A stretch of 64,000 bases of DNA from Thermus thermophilus. GTDB lineage: Bacteria > Deinococcota > Deinococci > Deinococcales > Thermaceae. A model generated the notes under the pieces. It was not told the origin of the DNA. It was given only the letters and a program-made list of their open reading frames with translations, and searched no databases. The stretch lies in the NCBI RefSeq assembly GCF_019974155.1, contig NZ_AP025158.1:1488001-1552000 (forward strand), read 5' to 3'. Every line of letters begins with the position of its first letter. The stretch's first letter is position 1. Both the position numbers and the translations under genes were made by a program. Positions 57,601 through 64,000 of the stretch are shown piece after piece.

Positions 57601-59696
57601 GTGAGCCGGAAGGCGAGGGGCGGGGTGGCAAGCCCCTCGGGCCAAGGGGGGTGGATGCGGCCGGAAAGGAGGAGCCCCGGGTAAACCTCCCCCTCCCCCT
57701 CCACGGGGCCGGAGAGGGCAAGGAGAAGCCGCCCCCCCTCCCCCCAAAGCCTCCCCCGAAGCCCCAAGGGGCCCTCCAAGGAGGCCCACCCCGAGAACCC
57801 CTCCCCGTAGGCCAGGTCCGCCCGGAGCCGGAACCCCCCAAGCGCCGCCTCCCCCACAAGCCTCAGGGCCTCCCGGTAGGTGAGGCGTAGCCCCCCGGCG
57901 CGGAGGCGCAAACCCTCCTCGAGGTCGTAGGCCCCGGAAAGGGGAAGGCTTCCCAGCGGGGTGGAAAGCCGCCCCTCCAGGTCCGCCCCCAAGCCCCTGA
58001 GCCGGGCCCGGGCCTCGAGGGCGCGCCCCTCCAGGCGCAAGGCCCCGGAAAGCGCCCCCTCCCGGTAGACCGCCTCCCCGTAAAGGCGGGCCTCTTCCAG
58101 AAGGCGGAGGGGAAGCCCCTCAAGCCTCAGGGCGAAAACGCCCCCCCGGTAGCTCCCCTCCCCGTAGGGGCTTTCCAGGAAAAAGGCCCCCTCCCCCTGC
58201 CGCACCCGGACCGGAAAGGCGGCGTAGGGAGAAGTGTAGCGGAGGTCGGCGAGAAGCCGCCCGCCCTCAAGCCGCCCCTCCCCCTCCACCTGCCCCACGA
58301 GGAGGGGCGTGGGCCGGAGGCGGAGGGCGAGGTCATCCCAGGTCCCGGAGAAGGTCAGGGGGCCCACCCGGCCGGAAACCCTCTCCCCCTCCCCCACCAC
58401 CTCCCCGGAGAGGTCCAAGGGGGGGAAGAGGGGAAGGCGGGCCCCTGGGCCCTCCACGACCACCCGGTAGCGGCTCCCCTCCCCCCGAAAGCGCACCGCG
58501 GCGAGGCCCTCTAGGGGCCTGGGCCAGGCCGCCCGCCCCTCCCCCTCGTACCGCTCCCCCTCCCCAAAGAGGGCGAGGGCGCTTCCCAGGCTGTCCCGGT
58601 AACGGGCCCGGTAGCGGCCGCCTTCAAGCCCCGCCTCCAGGATGTAGGTGCGGTCAAAAAGCCGGCCCTCCACCCGCGCCTCTAGGGCGAAGACCTCGCG
58701 GAAGGAGAGGGTGCCCTGGTGGCGGAAGGGCTCCCCCAAAAGCCTTCCCTCCCCTTGGAAGGCCCCCTGGAGGCGCAGGGCCTCCCACCCCTCCCCCTCC
58801 AGGACGAGGCGGCCGTCCCCCTCCACGGGCAGGGCAAGGCCGTAGTGGAGGGCGAGGGCCCTCAGGCTCGGCCTTCCCTCCACAAGGAAGCGGTAGCGGG
58901 GGGCCCCGAGGTCCACCTCCGCGGTGGCCGCCACAGGCCCCTCGAGGCCCCGCCCCCGGAGGCGGGCCTCCACCCGGCCCTCCTTCAAGACGATCTCCCC
59001 CTGTATGGCGGTGAGGAGGAAGCCCCCCACCTCCACCGCCCCCTCCCGCACCTCGGCCTCCCCAAAGACCCCTTGGGGCCCAAGCCGCAAGGCGCCGGAA
59101 AGCCTCCCCCCTTTAAGCCCCTCGTAGAAGAAGGAAAGCCCCCGCACCTCCCCGGCGAAGCCCACCTCCCAGGCGGCGAGGTCCGGGGAGAGGGCCTTGG
59201 CCTCCCCCTGGAAGCTCCCCCCGGGGAGCCGGGCCAGGAAGCGGTAAGGGTTCTCCCCGAGGAGGGTGAGGCGGAGGGGAGGGAGGAAGAGGCGCTCCCC
59301 TCGGGGAAGCTCCACGGCCACGTCCTCGAGGCGGAGGCTCCGGAAGAGGAGCCGGAAGGCGGGGGGCGGGCCTCCCCCCTCGGGCACCAGGGCCTCCCAG
59401 GTGGGGCGCACCACGGCCTTCCTGAGGCTCAAGGAAAGGGGGAGCTCCCGCCGGAAAAGGCCCAGGAGGTCGTAGGCGAGGTCCACCTCCTCCGCCTCTA
59501 GGGCGAGGCCCTGGCCCTCCAGGCGCACCCCCTTCAGGCGCAGGCCCAGAAGCAGGTGCCCCCGCACCTCCCGCACCTCCCCCCGGAAGCCCAGGAGGGG
59601 AAGCCCGCCCTCCACCGCCCCCTTAAGCAGGGGCGGAAAGGCGAGGAGGAGGGCGAAAGCCAAAAGCCCGAGGGAAAGACCCCACCCCCACCGCAT
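51679..59696 (-). pseudogene. tamB: Giant TamB-like envelope protein with a one-base frameshift
   Basis: The joined frame is about 2,670 codons. It starts with a signal anchor (RWGWGLSLGLLAFALLLAFPP), continues with hundreds of short beta strands of the RLEGxxxL/YRGxGxL kind (a long beta-taco, as in AsmA/TamB lipid-transfer bridges) and ends in a DUF490 domain (LSQVEIYALLALGTPDVSRL, YLTPELFLGYRVDL, final aromatic AAYRW). The frame breaks at the C6 run 56916-56921; a seventh C links both halves without loss. Either a sequencing error, a mutation, or slippage. The role is transport of lipids or assembly of outer-membrane proteins across the periplasm, by family. Confidence 0.85.
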
Positions 59697-59703
59697 CCCC
59701 TTC

Positions 59704-59749
59704 AGGATAGGAGGCGGGGATGAAAACCGGGTGGCAACCCCGGTAGAAT
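59704..59749. promoter_or_regulatory. Divergent leaderless-type promoters of tamB and acyP
   Basis: Minus-strand TATCCT (59709-59704) is 7 bases before the tamB ATG. Plus-strand TAGAAT (59744-59749) is 6 bases before the acyP ATG. Between the two lie 34 bases without further signals recognised. Confidence 0.5.
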
Positions 59750-59755
59750 GCCCCC

Positions 59756-60022
59756 ATGCCGCGCCTCGTGGCCTTGGTGCAGGGAAGGGTGCAAGGGGTG
59801 GGGTACCGGGCCTTCGCCCAGAAGAAGGCCCTGGAGCTCGGCCTTTCCGGCTACGCCGAGAACCTCCCGGACGGCCGGGTGGAGGTGGTGGCCGAAGGCC
59901 CCAAGGAGGCCCTGGAGCTCTTCCTCCACCACCTCAGGCAAGGCCCCCGCCTCGCCCGGGTGGAGGCGGTGGAGGTCCAGTGGGGGGAGGAGGCGGGGCT
60001 AAAGGGCTTTCACGTGTACTGA
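59756..60022 (+). CDS. acyP: Acylphosphatase
   Basis: The 88-residue enzyme hydrolyses carboxyl-phosphate bonds such as acetyl phosphate. The catalytic Arg is in [11 protein letters not shown] (GRVQGVGYR) and the Asn in [13 protein letters not shown], with the full ferredoxin-like fold length. It is the protein I recall as structure 1ULR from T. thermophilus. It converges on hflX, overlapping 13 bases at the 3' end. Confidence 0.96.
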   Translation: MPRLVALVQGRVQGVGYRAFAQKKALELGLSGYAENLPDGRVEVVAEGPKEALELFLHHLRQGPRLARVEAVEVQWGEEAGLKGFHVY

Positions 60023-61662
60023 GCCCAGGCCTGGGGACGGACCCCAAGGTCCAGCAGGGCCCGGGCGAGGGCCTCCTTGAGTTCCTTAAGCCCCGTCCCC
60101 TTGAGGGCGGACACGGGGACGCCTCCCAAGCGCTCCCCCAAAAAGAAGAGGTCGTAGGGGGCCGCCCGGTCCGCCTTGTTGAGGGCGAGGACCACGGGGG
60201 CCTCCACCCCGAGGTCCAAAAGCAGGTCCCGCACCACCCGGTGCCGCTCCAGCGCCCCCTCCTCCGAGGCGTCCAGGACGTGAACCAGGACGTCCGCCTC
60301 CCTCACCTCCTCCAGGGTCGCCCGGAAGGCGGTGAGGAGCTCCTCCGGCATGTGGCGGATGAAGCCCACGGTGTCGGTGAAGAGGACCTCCCCCACCCCG
60401 GGGAGGAAGCCCCTGCGGGTGAGGGGGCGCAAGGTGGCGAAGAGCTTGTCCTCCCCCTCCTCCCCGGCGCGGGTCAGGGCGCGGAGGAGGGTGGTCTTGC
60501 CGGCATTGGTGTAGCCCACCACCGCCACCAAGGGCACGCCCCGCCGCTTCCGCTTCTGCCTCGCCTCCTGGCGGCGGAGGGCGTAGTCCTGGAGCTTACG
60601 GGAGAGGTGGGCGATCCGGTCCTGGAGGCGGCGCCGGTCCACCTCCAGCTTCGTCTCCCCGGGGCCCCGGGTCCCGATCCCGCCCCCGAGGCGGCTCATC
60701 TCCTTCCCCTTCCCCACGAGCCGGGGGAGGAGGTAACGGAGCTGGGCCAGCTCCACCTGGGCCTGGGCCTCGGGGGTCTTGGCGTGGAGGGCGAAGATGT
60801 CCAGGATGAGCTGGGTCCGGTCCAGGACCTTGAGGCCCGTGACCCGCTCAATCTCCCGGGCCTGGGCCGGGGTGAGGTCCACGCCGAAGATGAGGGTAGA
60901 GGCGTTCTCGTGGTAGGCCAGGCTCTTGAGCTCCTCCAGCTTGCCGAGGCCCACCAGGTACCGCGGGTCCAGGCTCTTGCGGAAGACCAGGATCTGCTTC
61001 ACCGGCACGCCCCCCGCGGTCCGGGTCAGCTCGGCGAGCTCCCGCAAGACCGCCTCCGCCTCCGGGCCTTCCCCCGTGTCCACCCCCACCAGGAGGGCCC
61101 GCTCCCCGCTCCCGTCCCGGACCTCGAGGACCCGGGCCTGGCGGGAAAGCTCCTCCTCCAGGGCCATGACCTCGCCCCAGAGGTCCAGGTCCAGGTACTG
61201 GTGGAAGGGCTTGGGGGGCAGGATCCGCCAGTCCTCCTCCAGGGCCCTGGGCGGCGAGAGGAAGGCGAGGTGCAAAAGGCCCGGGCGCCCGTCCGCCTCC
61301 ACCTCCAAGGCGGCCAGGTTGTCCAACCGCCTGAGGAAGAGGACGGAGAGGTCGGGCCGGGAAAGCCCCCCGGGGCCCAGGTGGGTGTGGAGGAGGCGGT
61401 AGCCGGAAAGCCGCCTCTCGCTCCACCCCTCCTCGGGGAAGGGAACGTCCTTGGCGTCCCCCACGGCCACCCGCACCACCCGCCCCTCCCGGTCCAGGAC
61501 GAGGCTCAAGGGCCTCCCCACCTCGGCGGAGAGGGCCGCCAGGGTGTGGGCGAGCTCCGGGGTGAGGACCCGGTCCTTGGGGAGGCGCCTCCGGTACAGG
61601 TTGGAAATCCGCTTCAGTTCGCTCTTCTTGAGCCCTTGCGTGCGCCCGAAAACCTTATCCAA
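60010..61662 (-). CDS. hflX: GTPase HflX
   Basis: The 550-residue protein is longer than most HflX (about 420) because of an N-terminal extra domain of about 180 residues ([20 protein letters not shown]), as in some Deinococcus-Thermus homologues. HflX-core motifs are the glycine-rich [21 protein letters not shown] and the G1 box [16 protein letters not shown], then [13 protein letters not shown] and NKAD. It splits or rescues stalled and heat-damaged ribosomes in E. coli. The start is TTG 61662, set by TATAAT 9 bases upstream; a downstream start is possible. Confidence 0.9.
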   Translation of the reverse strand: MDKVFGRTQGLKKSELKRISNLYRRRLPKDRVLTPELAHTLAALSAEVGRPLSLVLDREGRVVRVAVGDAKDVPFPEEGWSERRLSGYRLLHTHLGPGGLSRPDLSVLFLRRLDNLAALEVEADGRPGLLHLAFLSPPRALEEDWRILPPKPFHQYLDLDLWGEVMALEEELSRQARVLEVRDGSGERALLVGVDTGEGPEAEAVLRELAELTRTAGGVPVKQILVFRKSLDPRYLVGLGKLEELKSLAYHENASTLIFGVDLTPAQAREIERVTGLKVLDRTQLILDIFALHAKTPEAQAQVELAQLRYLLPRLVGKGKEMSRLGGGIGTRGPGETKLEVDRRRLQDRIAHLSRKLQDYALRRQEARQKRKRRGVPLVAVVGYTNAGKTTLLRALTRAGEEGEDKLFATLRPLTRRGFLPGVGEVLFTDTVGFIRHMPEELLTAFRATLEEVREADVLVHVLDASEEGALERHRVVRDLLLDLGVEAPVVLALNKADRAAPYDLFFLGERLGGVPVSALKGTGLKELKEALARALLDLGVRPQAWAQYT

Positions 61663-61671
61663 TCTGCCCCC

Positions 61672-61679
61672 ATTATAGC
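61672..61679. promoter_or_regulatory. Overlapping divergent -10 elements of hflX and the DUF218 gene
   Basis: Minus strand: extended -10 TGC-TATAAT (61680-61672) with hflX start 9 bases on. Plus strand: TATAGC (61674-61679), with the DUF218 ATG 15 bases on. The two read the same A/T island in opposite directions. Confidence 0.5.
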
Positions 61680-61694
61680 AGGAAGGCCGGTAAG

Positions 61695-62240
61695 ATGGGG
61701 CGGGTGGTCTTCTGGCTTCTCCTCCTCGCCCTCCTTTCGGCCTACGCCCAGGAGACCTACGACTGGATCGTGGTCCTAGGGGCGGCCCAGTACGGGGGCA
61801 GGCCCTCCCCCGCCCTGGAGCGCCGCCTCCAGGCCGCCCTCCACCTCTTCCAGGAAGGCCGGGGGCGGAGGATCGCCGTGGCCGGGGGCAAGGCCCCGGA
61901 GGACCTCTACAGCGAGGGGGAGGTGGGCTGCCGCTACCTCGTGGCCCGGGGCGTGCCCGAAGAGGCCCTTTTCTGCGAGACCCGAAGCCGGAGCACCTAC
62001 GAGAACCTCCTCTTCCTCAAACCCCACCTGGAGGGGCGCCTCCTCCTCGTCACCGACGCCCCCCACCTCCCCCGGGCCCTCTTCCTGGCCCGGCTTTTGG
62101 GCCTGGAGGCCGAGGGGTACCCCGTGCCCGGGAACTACCCCCTGGGCTACTGGGCCAAGGAGGCCCTTTACCGCCTCTGGCTCTACCTGGGCCTAAGGCC
62201 TCAGGGCGTCTTCTCCAGCCGCTTCAACGCCTCCAGATAG
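61695..62240 (+). CDS. DUF218 (YdcF/SanA-like) exported protein
   Basis: The 181-residue protein starts with a signal peptide or anchor (MGRVVFWLLLLALLSAYAQ). The DUF218 fold is seen as DWIVVLGAAQYGGRPSPALERRL, AVAGGKAPEDLYSEGEV, ETRSRSTYENLLFLKPHL and LVTDAPHLPRALFLARLLG. Relatives act in envelope barrier functions (SanA, ElyC), but the reaction is unknown. Its 3' end overlaps divIVA by 40 bases in convergent orientation. Confidence 0.88.
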   Translation: MGRVVFWLLLLALLSAYAQETYDWIVVLGAAQYGGRPSPALERRLQAALHLFQEGRGRRIAVAGGKAPEDLYSEGEVGCRYLVARGVPEEALFCETRSRSTYENLLFLKPHLEGRLLLVTDAPHLPRALFLARLLGLEAEGYPVPGNYPLGYWAKEALYRLWLYLGLRPQGVFSSRFNASR

Positions 62241-62653
62241 CCCTCAAAGAGGGCCCTCACCTGGCCGAGGAAGAGGGCCTTCTCCTGGCGGGCCCGCTCA
62301 ATCTCCGCCCGGAGGCGCTTGAGCTCCACGGCGGCCTCCTGGAGGAGCCTTTCCTTGGCGGCCTGGGCCTCCTTGCGCAAGAGCTCCGCCTCCCGCTCCG
62401 CTTGGGCCTTGAGCTCCCGGGCGATCCGTTCGGCGGCCACCACCGCCCGCTTGAGCTCCCCTTCCGCCTCCTTGAGGCGGGCGTTCTCCTCCTCCAGGGC
62501 CCGAAGGCGCTCCTTCAGGGCCTCGTTCTCCTGGATGAGGGCCTCCATGGCCTCGGCGACCCGGGCCAGGTACTCCCGCACCGCCCCCCGGTGGTAGCCG
62601 CGAAAGGCCCTGGGGAACTCCTGGTAGCGTACGTCCAAGGGCGAAAGGTCCAT
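62201..62653 (-). CDS. divIVA: DivIVA-family cell-division / polarity protein
   Basis: The 150-residue protein starts at ATG 62653 with the DivIVA N-terminus MDLSPLDVRYQEFPRAFRGY, whose conserved Phe-Arg/Gly-Tyr region binds membrane, followed by a coiled coil through the rest (ENEALKERLRALEEENARLK). DivIVA-type proteins mark curved membrane at poles or septa. It shares orientation with yggS and the phosphorylase gene, as often seen near division genes. TAGACT (minus, about 62668-62663) precedes it by ten bases. Confidence 0.9.
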   Translation of the reverse strand: MDLSPLDVRYQEFPRAFRGYHRGAVREYLARVAEAMEALIQENEALKERLRALEEENARLKEAEGELKRAVVAAERIARELKAQAEREAELLRKEAQAAKERLLQEAAVELKRLRAEIERARQEKALFLGQVRALFEGYLEALKRLEKTP

Positions 62654-62661
62654 GAACGCCC

Positions 62662-63297
62662 CTAGTCTACAAAAAGGGCCCGGCCCACGCGCACCAAGGT
62701 GGCCCCCTCCTCCACGGCCCACTCGTAATCGTCGGACATGCCCATGGAGCGCTCGGGCAGGCCATACCGGTCGGCAAGCTGGGAAAGCCTGCGGAAGATG
62801 GGGCGGACCACCGCCTCGGGACCGATGGGGGGCACGGTCATGAGGCCCAGGACCTCGAGGTGGGGCATCTCCCGGAGGCGGGGGAGGAGTTCCGGGAGCT
62901 CCTCCTCCAAGACCCCGTGCTTCTGCGGCTCCCGGCCCAGGTTCACCTCCACCAGGACCTTAAGCCGGACCCCCGCCTTCTCCCCCACCTTCTCCAAGGC
63001 CTCCGCCAGGCGCAGGGAGTCCAGGGAGTGGACGAGGGCGAAGCGGGGGGCGAACTTGGCCTTGTTGCGTTGCAGGTGGCCGACGAGGTGCCACTCCGCC
63101 TGGAGGAGGTCCATCTTCTTCAGGGCCTCCTGGACCCGGCTCTCCCCCAGGGGAAAGGCCCCGTAAGCCAGGACCTTCTCCCGGATCTCCTCCACCGAGC
63201 GCCCCTTGGTCACCGCCACGAGGCGGACCTCCTCGGGCCTGCGCCCCGCGCGGCGGCAGGCTTGCGCGATGCGCTCCAGAACCTGGGGAAGCCCCAT
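62662..63297 (-). CDS. yggS: Pyridoxal phosphate homeostasis protein, YggS family
   Basis: The 211-residue single-domain PLP protein has the binding lysine in RLVAVTKGRSVEEI, the WHLVGHLQRNKAKF motif, VEVNLGREPQKHGV and SMGMSDDYEWAVEEGATLVRVGRALF. It buffers free pyridoxal phosphate and affects amino-acid metabolism. The ATG at 63297 has GGAGGTGAGG upstream. It lies 49 bases after the phosphorylase stop and 8 bases before divIVA. Confidence 0.95.
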   Translation of the reverse strand: MGLPQVLERIAQACRRAGRRPEEVRLVAVTKGRSVEEIREKVLAYGAFPLGESRVQEALKKMDLLQAEWHLVGHLQRNKAKFAPRFALVHSLDSLRLAEALEKVGEKAGVRLKVLVEVNLGREPQKHGVLEEELPELLPRLREMPHLEVLGLMTVPPIGPEAVVRPIFRRLSQLADRYGLPERSMGMSDDYEWAVEEGATLVRVGRALFVD

Positions 63298-63346
63298 GCG
63301 CCCCTCACCTCCCGCGCCCCACCTGGAAGCCCGGCGCCGCGCGGCC

Positions 63347-64000
63347 TCAGAGCTCGGCGAGGATCCCCCGGACATACCGGCGGAAGACGGGGCCCGTCTC
63401 TGCGGCCACGCGCAGGACCTCCTCCTCCGTGGCGTGGTGCTCCCGTTCGGGCACGGCCATGTCGGTGATGGTGGATAGCCCCAGGACCCGGGCCCCCAGG
63501 TGGCGGAGGGCGATGACCTCGGGCACGGTGGACATGCCGATGGCGTCCGCCCCGAGCTCCCGCAGAAGCTTAAGCTCCGCGCGGCTGGCGAAGCTCGGCC
63601 CCATGAACCAGGCGTAGACCCCCTCAAAGAGGTGGAGGTCCTGCCTGCGCGCCACCTTGCGGGCGAGCGCTATGAGTTCCGGGTCGTAGGCCTCAAACAT
63701 CACGGGGAAGCGGGGGCCCAGGCGCTCGTCGTTCGGGCCCCTTAGGGGGTTCGCCCCGGCGAAGTTGATGTAGTCCAGGTGGAGCATGATCCCGCCCGCC
63801 CGGAAGCGGGGGTTGAGCCCCCCGGCGGCGGAGGTGAGGAGGAAGGTCCTGGCCCCGAGGAAGAAGCCCACCCGCACGGGGAAGACCACCTCCTCGGCGG
63901 AGTAGCCCTCGTAGTAGTGGACCCGGCCCTTGTAGACCAAAACGGGCTTGCCCTCGAGGCGCCCCAGGATGAGCCTCCCGGCGTGCCCCGGGGCGGTGGA
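63347..64000 (-). CDS. Purine nucleoside phosphorylase, C-terminal part
   Basis: The frame enters at the window edge and ends TGA at 63347; 217 residues are visible, about three quarters of the usual 270-280. Seen are TAPGHAGRLILGRLEG, the GRVHYYEGYSAEEV motif, TSAAGGLNPRFRAGGIML, the substrate Glu/Met/Asn region and GADAIGMSTVPEVIALRHLG with TDMA. This is the trimeric PNP (PunA) group, which splits guanosine/inosine with phosphate in salvage. Confidence 0.94.
   Translation of the reverse strand, partial: STAPGHAGRLILGRLEGKPVLVYKGRVHYYEGYSAEEVVFPVRVGFFLGARTFLLTSAAGGLNPRFRAGGIMLHLDYINFAGANPLRGPNDERLGPRFPVMFEAYDPELIALARKVARRQDLHLFEGVYAWFMGPSFASRAELKLLRELGADAIGMSTVPEVIALRHLGARVLGLSTITDMAVPEREHHATEEEVLRVAAETGPVFRRYVRGILAEL

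Overview
The window reads as a chromosomal segment of a Thermus, very probably T. thermophilus or a close relative. Its G+C is very high, third codon positions are almost all G or C, start codons are often GTG or TTG, genes overlap by a few bases, and many proteins (TrmI, PanD, the long-chain acyl-CoA synthetase, uridine kinase, acylphosphatase, the PQQ-type sugar dehydrogenase) match T. thermophilus sequences I recall. No database search was run. No rRNA, tRNA or CRISPR array was seen.

Layout. 1-6.5 kb: end of carB, a c-di-AMP receptor, a DsbA-like protein, TrmI, RqcH, biotin synthase (minus strand) and divergent panD, then a UbiA-family prenyltransferase. 6.5-16.2 kb: a fatty-acid or aromatic-acid degradation cluster (TetR regulator, acyl-CoA dehydrogenase, MaoC hydratase, hotdog thioesterase, acyl-CoA synthetase, SDR). 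It is interrupted at about 8.28-12.86 kb by a lower-G+C five-gene LIV-type ABC transporter island whose right end is fused to the tail of a destroyed SDR gene. 16.2-21.3 kb: a frameshifted nitrilase-family gene, a PPIase and the heme genes hemE-hemH-hemG. 21.3-28 kb: a repeat-bearing spacer, an ABC-class ATPase, a zinc-binding lipo/periplasmic protein, galK, a TRAP binding protein, a thioredoxin-fold protein and galE. 28.4-34.9 kb: a second, native-composition LIV-type operon with an acyl-CoA synthetase gene built in. 34.9-37.2 kb: a TnpB-family gene between two decayed gene fragments. 37.2-51.7 kb: DUF436 protein, aminotransferase, a MalK-like ATPase, udk, a DUF5693 protein plus csaB (cell-wall polymer pyruvylation for S-layer anchoring), exonuclease, gatA, miaA, hsp20, sugar dehydrogenase, lipoprotein, tdh. 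51.7-64 kb: a giant TamB-like gene with a one-base frameshift, acyP, hflX, a DUF218 protein, divIVA, yggS and part of a purine nucleoside phosphorylase.

Themes. Two complete LIV-type ABC importers sit beside acyl-CoA metabolism genes, so carboxylic-acid uptake and activation are as plausible as amino-acid uptake. At least fifteen genes have a -10-like hexamer 6-9 bases before the start codon, which predicts leaderless or nearly leaderless mRNAs. Several palindromes lie exactly on predicted transcription starts (bioB, the tetR gene, the acyl-CoA synthetase gene). Both frameshifts lie in C/G homopolymers, so sequencing error, real mutation and transcriptional slippage must be told apart. The strongest evolutionary signals are the LIV island with its SDR scar and the TnpB locus with broken genes on both sides.
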